Source of the DNA: Beijerinckia mobilis
GTDB taxonomy: Bacteria; Pseudomonadota; Alphaproteobacteria; Rhizobiales; Beijerinckiaceae
NCBI RefSeq assembly: GCF_000745425.1
Contig: NZ_JQJH01000003.1
Location: 1 to 64,000 of the forward strand
Direction: 5' to 3'
DNA length: 64,000 nucleotides
The position numbers and the translations under genes were made by a program. The notes beneath the pieces were generated by a model that saw nothing but the letters and a program-made list of their open reading frames with translations, did no database searches and was not told where the DNA came from. Shown one piece after another: positions 38,347 to 48,040 of the stretch; position 1 is the first letter of the stretch; every line of letters starts with the position of its first letter.

Positions 38347-38376
38347 TCATTGGTTTGCGTAAATAAGATTAAATGA

Positions 38377-38877
38377 TCACGGTTGTCCGCGTGGCTCGAT
38401 CAGGAGATCGAGCGGATAGCCTTCAAAGGCCTTGTCCGTCGCCAGGACAACATGGCCGTGGAATTTCTCCACGCCGAGATCGCCGCGGCTCATGAAATCC
38501 GACAATTCATTGTAATGGTCTATGTCGCGGCAGATAACCCGCATCAGATAATCGATGCGGCCGCCAATCTTGAGACATTCAAGGACTTCCTCACGTTTGC
38601 GGATCGCCGCGAGGAAGCGGTCGAAATCGGCTTCGCGGTGGTTCTCGAGGATGACCTCGACCATCAGCATTACAAAGCTGCAGATCTTCGGCAGATCGAA
38701 ATCGGCCAGATAGCGCCGGATTAACCCATCTTTTTCGAGAGTTTTCACGCGTTCCAGACAGGCGCTTGGAGAAAGATGGACGTCTTCGGCGAGGCGCACA
38801 TTGCTGAGCCGCGCGTCGAGTTGCAGCCGTTTCAGGATCCGGAGATCGGTCTCATCGACATGATGCCGCCTTGTCAT
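38377..38877 (-). CDS. Lrp/AsnC-family transcriptional regulator
   Basis: A 166-residue protein with an N-terminal helix-turn-helix (DETDLRILKRLQLDARLSNVRLAEDVHLSPSACLERVKTLE, about 8-48) and a C-terminal RAM ligand-binding domain (VLECLKIGGRIDYLMRVICRDIDHYNELSDFM, about 98-129). It is divergent from the ornithine aminotransferase / arginase pair and close to putA, which suggests arginine-, ornithine- or proline-responsive control of that block, as for other PutR/ArgR-like Lrp proteins (inference). It converges with the short-chain dehydrogenase on its other side. Confidence 0.9.
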   Translation of the reverse strand: MTRRHHVDETDLRILKRLQLDARLSNVRLAEDVHLSPSACLERVKTLEKDGLIRRYLADFDLPKICSFVMLMVEVILENHREADFDRFLAAIRKREEVLECLKIGGRIDYLMRVICRDIDHYNELSDFMSRGDLGVEKFHGHVVLATDKAFEGYPLDLLIEPRGQP

Positions 38878-39027
38878 GGGATCATCCCGCTACTCTTCAT
38901 GGTGGAGAGACTATACCCGATCGCGTCGCTTGCCGCCGCCGCCATTCATGCGACGGGGCGTTATCCGCTTCTTGGTACATTTTTCTAAGAAATTGAAAAT
39001 ACGCCGGAATAAACGCCGATGATTATT

Positions 39028-39072
39028 CGGTAAACGGCGGCTTCTTTCGTCGATCATACGGTAAATCGACGG
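39028..39072. promoter_or_regulatory. Candidate Lrp operator: paired repeats upstream of rocD
   Basis: Direct repeats CGGTAAACGGCGG (39028-39040) and CGGTAAATCGACGG (39059-39072) start 31 bp apart, about three helical turns. An overlapping inverted repeat, CGTCGAT (39048-39054) and ATCGACG (39065-39071), adds symmetry. The site lies about 35 bp upstream of the aminotransferase start, in the divergent region with the Lrp gene. Confidence 0.45.
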
Positions 39073-39104
39073 ATTTTCGACCCAAATACGCCCGCGCTCA
39101 TGGC

Positions 39105-40400
39105 ATGATTACAATCACGATGAGGGTCGTCGAAACCAGCGCGGGCAATCGTTTGATGCAGGATGTGATCGGTCTTGAAGAGAGGTACGGGGCGCATAAT
39201 TACGCGCCGCTGCCCGTCGTTCTGACGCATGGTCGGGGCGCCTGCCTCTTTGATGAGGAGGGGCGCCGCTATATCGATATGATGAGCGCCTATTCCGCCG
39301 CGAGCTTCGGCCATCTGCATCCGCGTCTGGTCGCGGCGCTCAAGCGGCAGCTGGACCGGGTGGATCTTGTTTCCCGAGCCTTTCATACGGATGGCCTCGG
39401 CCCATTTTGCGAAGATCTCGCCGGTTTGACGGGGCTTGATGCCTGCTTGCCGATGAACACAGGCGCGGAAGCGGTCGAGACGGCGATCAAGGCTGCCAGG
39501 CGTTATGGCTATGACCGGCTTTCGATCCCGCATGATAAAGCCGAAATCATAGTCGCTGCCGGCAATTTTCATGGCCGCACCACCACGATCATCGGCTTTT
39601 CTTCCGATGCTGCGACGCGCCGCGGTTTCGGTCCCTTTGCGCCCGGTTTCGTCATGGTGCCGTTTGGCGATACCGGAGCCTTGGAGGCGGCGGTCGGGCC
39701 ATGCACGGCCGCCGTCCTCATCGAGCCGATCCAGGGGGAAGCGGGCATCGTTCTGCCACCCCCTGGTTATCTTTCCGCCGTGCGGCGCCTTTGCGATCGA
39801 CACGGTATTCTGCTGATCCTCGATGAAATCCAGTCTGGTTTTGGCCGTACCGGCCGCACCTTCGCCTTCGAGCATGAGGATGCAAAACCCGACGGGATCA
39901 TTCTTGGAAAGGCGCTTGGTGGCGGTCTTCTGCCGGTTTCCGCTTTCGTGGCAAGACGCGCGCTCATGGATGTCTTCGACCCCGGCAGCCATGGATCGAC
40001 TTTCGGCGGCAATCCGCTCGCGATGGCTGTCGCGCGCGAGGCGATGCGGGTTCTGCGGGAGGAAAAGCTCCCTGAGCGCAGCGCAAGACTCGGAACTATC
40101 CTGCTCGACGCCTTGCGGGCCATCGATCATCCAGCCATTCGCGCCGTGCGTGGCAAGGGTCTTTGGGCTGGCGTCGATCTCGATCCGGCGCTGATTAATG
40201 CCAAGGATGTCTGCATGAAAATGCTCGAAGGCGGCGTCCTGACCAAGGAGACGCATGCGACGACGATCCGTTTCGCTCCGCCGCTCGTCATTGCCGAGGA
40301 CGATCTTTTGGCAGCCGTGCGGGTTTTCCGCGAGGCTCTCGATGATTGTTCTCTTTCCTCCCCTTCTTCTTCTGTTGCGAGGCTGAGTTACGCGAAATGA
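39105..40400 (+). CDS. rocD: Ornithine aminotransferase
   Basis: A 431-residue class III PLP enzyme that converts ornithine and 2-oxoglutarate to glutamate semialdehyde and glutamate. The PLP lysine is in IILGKALGGGLLPVSAF (about 266-282). The aspartate contacting the pyridine nitrogen is in LLILDEIQSGFGRTG (about 235-249). EERYGAHNYAPLPVVL near the N-terminus is the ornithine-aminotransferase signature that separates it from other class III enzymes. The first ATG was kept; starts at codons 6 and 18 are possible. Its stop overlaps the next gene's ATG, so the two are translationally coupled. Confidence 0.92.
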   Translation: MITITMRVVETSAGNRLMQDVIGLEERYGAHNYAPLPVVLTHGRGACLFDEEGRRYIDMMSAYSAASFGHLHPRLVAALKRQLDRVDLVSRAFHTDGLGPFCEDLAGLTGLDACLPMNTGAEAVETAIKAARRYGYDRLSIPHDKAEIIVAAGNFHGRTTTIIGFSSDAATRRGFGPFAPGFVMVPFGDTGALEAAVGPCTAAVLIEPIQGEAGIVLPPPGYLSAVRRLCDRHGILLILDEIQSGFGRTGRTFAFEHEDAKPDGIILGKALGGGLLPVSAFVARRALMDVFDPGSHGSTFGGNPLAMAVAREAMRVLREEKLPERSARLGTILLDALRAIDHPAIRAVRGKGLWAGVDLDPALINAKDVCMKMLEGGVLTKETHATTIRFAPPLVIAEDDLLAAVRVFREALDDCSLSSPSSSVARLSYAK

Positions 40401-41308
40401 CCTTGACCCTCACCCGGACCCTCACCCGGCCGTACATTCATCCCGAAGCGCAGCCGGGCGCTTATCGTCTGGTTCAGGATGCCGACCCTTTCGTGGTCGC
40501 ATTGCGCGGATGGGTCTGTGACCGCTATACGCAGGGCGGCATGCAGGGCGCTTCGCTTCTCGCGCAAGCCGCCGCGCGGCGTCTTGGCGCGCCCTTGAAG
40601 GAACTCGGTGAACCCGAAGCGGCGCAGAATTTGCGCTGGCGGGAAAGTCTCGACAAGGCTTTGCCCTACCTTCTCGAAGTCGGCGCGGCGATCGATGGCC
40701 TCATGCGTGAACGCCGGTTTCCGATGATTTTCGCCAATCGATGCGGGGCGAGTCTCGCGACGATCGCCGCCGCCTTGCGTCATCGGCCCGATGCCAAGGT
40801 GATCTGGTGCGACGCGCATGGTGATTTCAACACCCCTGAATCGACGCCCACCGGCTACCTTGGCGGCATGGTACTGACGGCGCTCTGCGGCCTGTGGGAT
40901 TCCGGCCTCGGCACGGGGCTGTCTCCCGATCGTATCATTCTCGTTGGACAAAGGGATATCGACTCTGCAGAACAGGCGTTGATTGATGAACATCACGTGA
41001 CATTGTTGCGTGCCCATGATGGCCGGATTGACCATCATGCTTTGCTCGATGCTGTCGGTGGAGCGCCGGTCTGGTTTCACATCGATACGGATGTCATCGA
41101 TCCCTTGCATTTTCCGGCTGAATATCGGGTGGACGCGGGGATAGAACCACAAACAATCCGCGACATGCTCCAGGTGCTCGTCGCTTCGGTCGAATTGGTC
41201 GGATTTGAAATGACGGAATTCGAAGCACCGGCATCGGGACCTGTCCGGGAAACGATGGTGGAAGCGATCATGAGCATGATAAGTCCATTGTGGACATTGA
41301 GGCGATGA
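40397..41308 (+). CDS. Arginase-family ureohydrolase
   Basis: A 303-residue protein that starts in an ATGA overlap with the aminotransferase stop. The binuclear manganese motifs WCDAHGDFNTP (about 138-148) and FHIDTDVIDPL (about 227-237) are intact. The first motif, GGDH in canonical arginases, is replaced by FANRCGASLATI (about 112-123), so one metal-binding histidine is missing. Divergent arginase subfamilies show similar changes, so activity is not excluded. Coupling to ornithine aminotransferase and proximity to putA support arginine hydrolysis to ornithine and urea. Agmatinase-like or guanidino-acid hydrolase activity is an alternative. Confidence 0.85.
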   Translation: MTLTLTRTLTRPYIHPEAQPGAYRLVQDADPFVVALRGWVCDRYTQGGMQGASLLAQAAARRLGAPLKELGEPEAAQNLRWRESLDKALPYLLEVGAAIDGLMRERRFPMIFANRCGASLATIAAALRHRPDAKVIWCDAHGDFNTPESTPTGYLGGMVLTALCGLWDSGLGTGLSPDRIILVGQRDIDSAEQALIDEHHVTLLRAHDGRIDHHALLDAVGGAPVWFHIDTDVIDPLHFPAEYRVDAGIEPQTIRDMLQVLVASVELVGFEMTEFEAPASGPVRETMVEAIMSMISPLWTLRR

Positions 41309-41349
41309 TCATTCGTTTCAGCCTCACGGCCGAGCCAAAAACTTGATGG

Positions 41350-41387
41350 AAAACAGAACTCGGGAGCTTTCTCCCGAGTTCTGTTTT
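41350..41387 (+). terminator. Terminator between arginase-family gene and putA
   Basis: Arms AAAACAGAACTCGGGAG (41350-41366) and CTCCCGAGTTCTGTTTT (41371-41387) are perfect over 17 bp with a four-base loop and end in TTTT. It separates putA from the upstream operon. Confidence 0.92.
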
Positions 41388-41456
41388 GATACATTCTATA
41401 CAATGACCGCGCGCATAATGCCGGCGCGAGGGGATATATCGGAGAGGGAACGGGAT

Positions 41457-44400
41457 ATGACTTCCAGCGCGGCAATCCTTCCTTTCTCCGCTCCCTATGC
41501 GCCAACCGATGAATCGTTGGCGGATGATCTCTTGCGGCAGTCAGAATGGGAGCCCGCGATGCGGGCGCGCATCAAGGAACGGGCCGCAATCCTTATTCGC
41601 GCCGTCCGCGAACGGAATTCGAAAATCGGTGGCCTCGATGATCTCTTAAGAGAATATTCGCTTTCGACGCAGGAAGGTCTTGCCTTGATGATGTTGGCCG
41701 AGGCCTTGTTGCGCGTACCTGACGACGCCACTGCCGATCGGCTGATCGCCGAAAAACTCGCTTTTTATCCGCGGTCCCGACCTGCTTCCGGACAGGATCC
41801 CCTCCTCGTGACCATGGCCGACTGGGCTTTGGGAACGACAGCACAGGTGATTGCGGCTGGAACCGCGACAGACGGCTTCAACGCCTTTCTTGCGCGCCAT
41901 ATCGGTACCCCGACGATCCGCGTGGCGGCGCGGCGTGCCATGCGTATTCTCGGTGATCATTTTGTACTTGGCCGCACGATCGAGGAAGGCCTTGCCCGTG
42001 CCCGCGCCGATCACGGTGCCCTTTATTATTCCTTTGACATGTTGGGAGAAGGCGCGCGGACCTTTGAAGACGCCAAACGCTATTATGCGGCCTATGCGCG
42101 GGCAATCGAAATTCTTGGGCGAAAGGCTGGTCCCCATCCTCTCCCTGCGCGTCCGGGGATTTCCATCAAACTGTCAGCGTTGCATCCACGCTATGAAGCG
42201 CGCAAGCAGGAGATGACGATGCCGGAACTCCTTCCTGCAGTGACGGCGCTGGCGCAGCAGGCGAAGGCTTATGATCTGAATTTTACGATCGATGCCGAAG
42301 AGGCAGACAGGCTCGAATTTTCGCTTGATATCGTCGACGCATTGTTGCGCGATCCGTCACTCGATGGATGGGACGGGTTTGGGCTCGCCGTGCAGGCCTA
42401 TCAGAAACGTGCCTTGGCGGTGATCGATCATGTCATTGCTCATTCCAGGCAGCAGAACCGGAGGGTGATGATCAGGCTTGTCAAGGGGGCTTATTGGGAC
42501 ACCGAGATCAAGCGCGCCCAGGAGCGCGGATTGGCCGATTATCCGGTCTTTACACGCAAGGCTATGACCGATCTCAATTACATTGCCTGTGCCAAACGTC
42601 TGCTCGCCGCGCGCGATCATGTCTATCCGCAATTTGCCACACATAATGCTTTGACCATCGCCAGCATCGTGGAATATGCAAAAGGTGCGAATACATTTGA
42701 GTTTCAGCGTTTGCATGGCATGGGTGAGGATCTCTATGCCGCTTTGCATCGGCAGGTCCCGGAAAGTCGTTGCCGTGTCTATGCGCCGATCGGAGCCCAT
42801 GAGCACCTGTTGCCCTATCTTGTGCGCCGATTGCTTGAAAATGGAGCCAATTCCTCCTTTGTTTCGCGGCTCGGCGATCCCGATGTTCCGATTGATGCGC
42901 TTTTGATTGAACCGCATGCAGCGGTTGGAGAAGCGGCGAAGGCGCGCTCGGCGCGTCTTCGCCTGCCATGCGATCTGCATATGCCGGAGAGAAAGACCGC
43001 TCCCGGCATAGAATTTGGCGACCGGAAGGCAGTAACATCCCTGCTCAACCGAATTGCCGAGGTGCATCCGCACATTTCTGTCATGCAGCCGGTGGTGGAT
43101 ACAAACAACAGCGGAAAACAACTGGCAGTTTTATCGCCCATTGACGGTACAAAGATCGGCAATGTCTACGAAACGATGATTGAGAGCCTTCCAAAGAGTC
43201 TGGAGGATGCCCGTGCCGGTTTTCGTGCTTGGTCAAGGGTGACGGTATCGGAGCGCGCGGCTTGTCTTGATCGTTGCGCCGAGAGGCTTGAGGCTGAAGC
43301 CCCCGAACTCTTGTGGTTGTTGCAAAAGGAAGCGGGCAAGACGCTCGATGATGCGGTGGGAGAATGGCGTGAGGCCATCGACTTTTGCCGTTATTATGCC
43401 GCTGAAGCGCGGCGCCGTTTTGGTGACGTTGTAACCATGCCTGGGCCGGTTGGCGAATCCAACATTTATATGAAAACAGGACGCGGTATTTTCGTCTGTA
43501 TCAGCCCGTGGAATTTTCCCTTGTCGATATTCATCGGGCAGATTGCTGCGGCCCTTGTCACCGGTAATGCCGTCTTGGTGAAGCCGGCAGAACAGACGCC
43601 TTTGATCGCAGCAAAAACGGTCACTTTGTTGCTTGAGAGTGGCATCCCGACTGCGGCGCTGCACTTGTTTCAGGGAGATGGCAAAGTAGGGCAGGCGCTG
43701 GTGGCACTGCCAGGCATTGCGGGCGTCGTCTTCACGGGTTCTGAGGCCGTTGCACAAGATATTAATAGGACACTCGCGCAGAAAGGTGGGCCGATCGCCA
43801 CCCTGATCGCAGAAACGGGCGGGATCAACGCAATGATTGTTGAAGCCTCCGCTCAGCTTGAGCAAGTCTGCGATGACGTTCTTGCATCGGCTTTTCGCTC
43901 CACAGGCCAGAGATGTTCAAGCCTTCGGCTTCTTTGCCTTCAGGAGGAAATTGCCGATGCGTGTTTGCATCTCATCTTGGGGGCCGTTCAAACCTTGCGT
44001 GTGGGTGATCCCGCCATCATCGAGACGGATCTTGGGCCAGTCATCGATGAAACTGCCTACAAAAGTCTTCATGCCTATATTGAGACGGCGCGACCCGGAA
44101 TAACCACCCTTTACGCCGGAAAGGCACCTTCTGACGTGCCATCTGCGGGTTATTATATCGCTCCTCAAATTCTCGAATTGGAGACTCCTGAGACGCTCGA
44201 TAGGGAAGTATTCGGACCTGTTCTTCATGTCCTCCGCTACAAGGCCGAGGAGCTTGATAAGCTATTAAATAGCCTCGATAGTATGGGTTATGGATTGACC
44301 CTTAGCATACACTCGCGGCTGGAAAGTGTAATCGAGAGAATCCGCTCCCGCAGGCTTGCCGGAAATATCTATATAAACCGGAATATGATAGGCGCTGTTG

Positions 44401-44555
44401 TTGGGACACAGCCCTTTGGTGGCTTTGGTCTTTCCGGTACGGGTCCGAAAGCTGGCGGACCGTCCTACCTCGATCGTTTCTGTACAGAGATGACGATAAC
44501 GACGAATACGGCTGCGGCGGGTGGCGATGCAAAGCTCATCAATAATACATTTTAA
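41457..44555 (+). CDS. putA: Bifunctional proline dehydrogenase / pyrroline-5-carboxylate dehydrogenase
   Basis: About 1032 residues from the ATG at 41457, which follows GGAGAGGGAACGGGAT; upstream starts fall in or near the terminator. The proline dehydrogenase barrel (about 110-480) shows RLVKGAYWDTEIKRAQERGL, QFATHNALTIASI and EFQRLHGMGEDLY for FAD and substrate binding. The aldehyde dehydrogenase domain (about 530-1015) shows CISPWNFPLSIFIGQIAAAL, AETGGINAMIV and the catalytic cysteine in FRSTGQRCSSLR. The protein is shorter than the 1300-residue trifunctional PutA: it lacks the N-terminal ribbon-helix-helix repressor domain and fits the short PutA of rhizobia. It converts proline to glutamate, or takes semialdehyde supplied by ornithine aminotransferase. 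Confidence 0.94.
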   Translation: MTSSAAILPFSAPYAPTDESLADDLLRQSEWEPAMRARIKERAAILIRAVRERNSKIGGLDDLLREYSLSTQEGLALMMLAEALLRVPDDATADRLIAEKLAFYPRSRPASGQDPLLVTMADWALGTTAQVIAAGTATDGFNAFLARHIGTPTIRVAARRAMRILGDHFVLGRTIEEGLARARADHGALYYSFDMLGEGARTFEDAKRYYAAYARAIEILGRKAGPHPLPARPGISIKLSALHPRYEARKQEMTMPELLPAVTALAQQAKAYDLNFTIDAEEADRLEFSLDIVDALLRDPSLDGWDGFGLAVQAYQKRALAVIDHVIAHSRQQNRRVMIRLVKGAYWDTEIKRAQERGLADYPVFTRKAMTDLNYIACAKRLLAARDHVYPQFATHNALTIASIVEYAKGANTFEFQRLHGMGEDLYAALHRQVPESRCRVYAPIGAHEHLLPYLVRRLLENGANSSFVSRLGDPDVPIDALLIEPHAAVGEAAKARSARLRLPCDLHMPERKTAPGIEFGDRKAVTSLLNRIAEVHPHISVMQPVVDTNNSGKQLAVLSPIDGTKIGNVYETMIESLPKSLEDARAGFRAWSRVTVSERAACLDRCAERLEAEAPELLWLLQKEAGKTLDDAVGEWREAIDFCRYYAAEARRRFGDVVTMPGPVGESNIYMKTGRGIFVCISPWNFPLSIFIGQIAAALVTGNAVLVKPAEQTPLIAAKTVTLLLESGIPTAALHLFQGDGKVGQALVALPGIAGVVFTGSEAVAQDINRTLAQKGGPIATLIAETGGINAMIVEASAQLEQVCDDVLASAFRSTGQRCSSLRLLCLQEEIADACLHLILGAVQTLRVGDPAIIETDLGPVIDETAYKSLHAYIETARPGITTLYAGKAPSDVPSAGYYIAPQILELETPETLDREVFGPVLHVLRYKAEELDKLLNSLDSMGYGLTLSIHSRLESVIERIRSRRLAGNIYINRNMIGAVVGTQPFGGFGLSGTGPKAGGPSYLDRFCTEMTITTNTAAAGGDAKLINNTF

Positions 44556-44632
44556 ACAGATCCGTCATTTATCGCCGAGCGTGCCATACAGACTACAAAG
44601 GAATAGCTTACGATAGTGAAGCGGGAAAGTCT

Positions 44633-45478
44633 CTATAGCTTCAAAAGACGCATGGCGTTCTTGGAGAACAAATTTTCCAGATATTCCTCACGAAAGCCGA
44701 TCTTCTGAAAATCCTCGATCGTCTGACCGATGGGGCGGAAGGGATAGGAAGAGCCGAACAGGAATTGATCGCTCAGGAAGCTGTTGACAGCATCTACATA
44801 GTTCTGAGTACCTGGCTGGAACAGATACATGTCCGGAATAATGGAAACATTCTCGTAACGAAAGGCGATGCCGATGATTTGCTGCACGTTAGGCCAAGAG
44901 CCATGATAGACGGCAATCTTTAATGCAGGAAATTGCCGTGCGATATTGCCGACCGCGGCTGGATCATTGAAGCGCGGATCAGGCGTGGTCGGCCCGCTCA
45001 TCAAGAACAGGGGTGTGTCCATTGCCGTCAGCAATTCGTAGAGAGGAAAATACACTGGGTCATCCGCATGGCGGGCGGGTGAACCGAACCCCGATTCCAG
45101 ATTGATCCCCTTCAGACCCAATACATTAATCGCCCGCTCGACCTCGTCTAGCGCGGCCTTTTCACCTTGCAGCACGGGATCGACTGCACCGATCCCCTCC
45201 AAAAGCGACGAAGAGGTCACGATCTGATGAATCGTGTCATTTGGCAGGTGCTGCGCGGGAGTATGACGACCCACGACGACGGCCTTTGTCAGACCCGCGT
45301 CTTTCACTTCCGCTATGAAACCATCGTGGGTCGCAGATCGGGTGAAATGTGTGTCGCTTCCTCGCGTTCCCACGCGGCGGTTGAGCCAGCGCGCCGTGTC
45401 GAACTCTGCGGTTCCTGGAGTTTTACCGAAAAAGTCATGAAGATAGGCCGGACGGCAACGCATATCGATAATTTGCAT
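44633..45478 (-). CDS. Amidohydrolase-2 family protein
   Basis: About 281 residues from the ATG at 45478. The frame is open far upstream but overlaps the preceding gene there. The start MQIIDMRCRPAYL is typical of the family, although the usual D-x-H metal pair reads DMRCR, so one histidine is absent. Later segments LKGINLESGFGSPARHADDP, LFLMSGPTTPD, LKIAVYHGSWPNVQQIIGIA and FLFGSSYPFRPIGQTIEDF match the TIM-barrel layout, with His and Ser/Asp near the end. It probably hydrolyses or decarboxylates a small acid or amide. It lies 8 bp after the flavin monooxygenase gene and is the last gene of a three-gene minus-strand unit. Confidence 0.8.
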   Translation of the reverse strand: MQIIDMRCRPAYLHDFFGKTPGTAEFDTARWLNRRVGTRGSDTHFTRSATHDGFIAEVKDAGLTKAVVVGRHTPAQHLPNDTIHQIVTSSSLLEGIGAVDPVLQGEKAALDEVERAINVLGLKGINLESGFGSPARHADDPVYFPLYELLTAMDTPLFLMSGPTTPDPRFNDPAAVGNIARQFPALKIAVYHGSWPNVQQIIGIAFRYENVSIIPDMYLFQPGTQNYVDAVNSFLSDQFLFGSSYPFRPIGQTIEDFQKIGFREEYLENLFSKNAMRLLKL

Positions 45479-45486
45479 GGAACCCC

Positions 45487-46653
45487 TCAGCTCGCCGACG
45501 TTTGTTGGGTGGCCCGGACATCGAAGGCACCGCCCGTCTGCAAAGTCTGCAGTGTTACTGGTGCTTTGCCTAGCAGGGGGAAGACGAGTTCCGCGAAGCG
45601 AATGGACTCTTCGAGATGCGGATAGCCCGACAATACGAAAGTGTCGACGCCCAGACGCTGATATTCCTTCAGCCGCTCCGCGATCTGTTCTGGTGCTCCA
45701 ACGAGCGCCGTCCCGGCTCCTCCCCGTACCAGGCCTACGCCTGCCCACAGATTTGGTGCGATAACCAGTTGATCCCGCTGCCCCCCATGCAGGGCTGCCA
45801 TACGCGCCTGACCGGTTGAATCCATTTTCGCGTAATTGGCTTGTGCCGCTGCAATGTCCTCATCGGTCAAGTGCGAGATCAACCGGTTGGCGGCATCCCA
45901 AGCCTCGGCTTCGGTTTCTCGCGCGATGACATGAAGACGGACGCCGAAACGGATTGTGCGGCCATGTCTTGCCGCGCGCATGCGAACGTCGGCGATCTTC
46001 TGCGCCACTGCGGCCAAAGGTTCGCCCCAGGTCAGGTATGCGTCCACATGTTTGGCGGCCAAAGCATGGGCGGCCGGAGACGACCCGCCGAAATAAAGCG
46101 GCGGATGGGGCCGTTGCACCGGAGCATGATAGTTGCGGGCATTCTCGACTTTCACATATCGGCCGGTGAAACTGTATGCCTCCCCCGTCGACAGGAGCTG
46201 CCGCCAAACCGTCAGAAATTCATCGGCCTCTTCATAGCGTTCATCGTGGCTTAGAAAGACACCGTCTGCCGCCAGCTCAAGGGGATCGCCACCAGGCACT
46301 ACATTAAGAAGGAGCCGTCCCCCCAACGCCTGGTCCAGTGTCGCCGCCTGCCGCGCGCAGGCCGTGGGACCCATGATCGAAGTACGCAGCGCAACCAGTA
46401 GCTTGATCCTGCTGGTCGATGTGATGAGGCTTGACGCCGTAACCCATGGGTCCTGGCAACTTGCGCCAGTCGGGATCAACAGGCCTTCATAACCCAGCCG
46501 TTCGGCTGTTACAGCGATCTCACGCAGATAGGCATTGGTGGGCTCCCGCCCGAAGTCGGATTTGCCAAGATAGCGTGTATCCCCTGCGGTGGGGAGAAAC
46601 CAGAAGATTTCGGGAGAAGACATGTTTTCCATCGCGTTGTCTCTGACAGACAT
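45487..46653 (-). CDS. FMNH2-dependent monooxygenase, SsuD-like (alkanesulfonate type)
   Basis: A 388-residue luciferase-like TIM-barrel enzyme. The start [16 protein letters not shown] (about 17-32) matches the SsuD N-terminus; [10 protein letters not shown]-type segment [24 protein letters not shown] (about 98-121) and [25 protein letters not shown] (about 196-220) are also characteristic. SsuD uses reduced FMN and oxygen to cleave the C-S bond of alkanesulfonates, releasing sulfite and an aldehyde. A flavin reductase is needed but none lies nearby. The neighbours are a SfnB-like flavoenzyme upstream and an amidohydrolase downstream, which suggests a sulfur-scavenging operon. The exact substrate is unknown. 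Confidence 0.88.
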   Translation of the reverse strand: MSVRDNAMENMSSPEIFWFLPTAGDTRYLGKSDFGREPTNAYLREIAVTAERLGYEGLLIPTGASCQDPWVTASSLITSTSRIKLLVALRTSIMGPTACARQAATLDQALGGRLLLNVVPGGDPLELAADGVFLSHDERYEEADEFLTVWRQLLSTGEAYSFTGRYVKVENARNYHAPVQRPHPPLYFGGSSPAAHALAAKHVDAYLTWGEPLAAVAQKIADVRMRAARHGRTIRFGVRLHVIARETEAEAWDAANRLISHLTDEDIAAAQANYAKMDSTGQARMAALHGGQRDQLVIAPNLWAGVGLVRGGAGTALVGAPEQIAERLKEYQRLGVDTFVLSGYPHLEESIRFAELVFPLLGKAPVTLQTLQTGGAFDVRATQQTSAS

Positions 46654-46771
46654 GCCCCTTGCCGGGACCTACTGATAATTGGATCGATGTCGCGGAAGCC
46701 ATTCCAAAATAATTCGTTCTTGAGGAACAGGCTTGAGGAACAGGAATGGCTTTCTCCGCGGCAGGGATTTG

Positions 46772-48040
46772 TCAATTCCAGGGATGACGTGGTGGATGCA
46801 CACCATTCAGATACCAGTTGCCGACATGGAAAAACTTCCAACGCACTGGATCATGGAGTGTGTGCACGCGCGCATTACGCCAATGCCGGTCTAGCCCAAG
46901 TTGAGTGAATGTTGCCCGCGTACCCGCCAATTCAAACAGTTTGTTTGCGGCGTCTATGGCGATCTGCGTCGTCAGGACCTTGGCTTCCGCAGTCCGGATA
47001 GTCGCTTCAGTGACGTTCTCCAGCGAGGGAGCGTGATAGCCTTTGTCGATTGCCCTGCCGGCACTTTCCAATAGTGCCTCTGCCGCATGCAGGCGAAGCT
47101 TCAGATCACCGATGGCGGCAATTGTGTATGGGTCCTCTCCCGCCGTCTCCTTGCCGCTGTCGATCCAGGGACGGCTTTGCGTCTTGACGAAGGAAATCGT
47201 GTCGTCAATCGCCGCGCGCGCGATCCCGGCGTCGATAGCAGCTTGGATGATCTGGGAAACGGGACCCTGAACCGTCGGATATTCTGCCGTGTCCTTCAGC
47301 TTCACAGCATGTTCCCGTGGCACACGAACATTATCAATCCGGACCGAGCCTGAAGCAGTCGTGCGCTGGCCAAAGCTTGACCAATTATTGGTCACAGTGA
47401 GGCCGGATGTCTCGCGATCGGCAAAGACCAGATATATACCGTCGTCACCGACGGCAACGATCGGGACGATATGGGCCAGGAGAGCGCCGGTGGTGTAGAA
47501 TTTCTCGCCATTGACAATAGCTTCGTTGCCTTCGAAGCGTACGCGCGTTTTGAAATCGGCGACGTTCTTGCCACCGAATTCGGAAAAGGCGTTACCAAAT
47601 CTCAACCCAGCCAGTGACCAGGAGAAAACGCGTGCCTTTTCCTCTTCAGAGCCATCGAGATCGACAAGAGCGGTGATCGCGATATGATTCTGTGCAATCT
47701 GCGCGACCGATGGATCTCCCGAGGCGACAATCGAGATCACTTTCGCCAGGGTCGCATGCGAAAGGCCCGGACCACCAAAACGCTCGGGGATCAGGATCGA
47801 CCAAATCCCGCTCTGCGAATAAAGGTCGAGTTCGGTGAGAGGCAAAAGCTTTTCACTATCGCGCAACACCGATCCCTTGGCTAATTTCTCAGCCAATTCG
47901 GTTGCGATAGCGATAGCGTCCTCGTCATCCTTCAGCCGATGCGGTGGCGCGACCGGACGCGGCCGGGGCGGCACCGGATCCGCGGAATTGACCCGAGGAT
48001 GCTCAGCGTAATCAATTTGATTATCGGTGAGGGAACCCAT
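46772..48040 (-). CDS. SfnB-family acyl-CoA dehydrogenase-like flavoenzyme
   Basis: A 422-residue protein with the acyl-CoA dehydrogenase fold. The N-terminal helical domain includes SGIWSILIPERFGGPGLSHATLAK (about 76-99). The middle beta domain includes RFEGNEAIVNGEKFYTTGALLAH. The end RHWRNARVHTLHDPVRWKFFHVGNWYLNGVHPPRHPW is diagnostic of the SfnB / DszC-like monooxygenase branch. SfnB is linked to dimethyl sulfone use in Pseudomonas (established). These enzymes usually act as FMNH2-dependent oxygenases on sulfur compounds instead of dehydrogenating acyl-CoA. AAAGGAACAAAT precedes the ATG. It heads the three-gene minus-strand unit and diverges from a related gene at 48537. Confidence 0.88.
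   Translation of the reverse strand: MGSLTDNQIDYAEHPRVNSADPVPPRPRPVAPPHRLKDDEDAIAIATELAEKLAKGSVLRDSEKLLPLTELDLYSQSGIWSILIPERFGGPGLSHATLAKVISIVASGDPSVAQIAQNHIAITALVDLDGSEEEKARVFSWSLAGLRFGNAFSEFGGKNVADFKTRVRFEGNEAIVNGEKFYTTGALLAHIVPIVAVGDDGIYLVFADRETSGLTVTNNWSSFGQRTTASGSVRIDNVRVPREHAVKLKDTAEYPTVQGPVSQIIQAAIDAGIARAAIDDTISFVKTQSRPWIDSGKETAGEDPYTIAAIGDLKLRLHAAEALLESAGRAIDKGYHAPSLENVTEATIRTAEAKVLTTQIAIDAANKLFELAGTRATFTQLGLDRHWRNARVHTLHDPVRWKFFHVGNWYLNGVHPPRHPWN

Noticed and set aside
39054-40256. 400-codon minus-strand frame opposite ornithine aminotransferase
   Set aside because: Shadow of a fully conserved PLP enzyme; no domain recognised.
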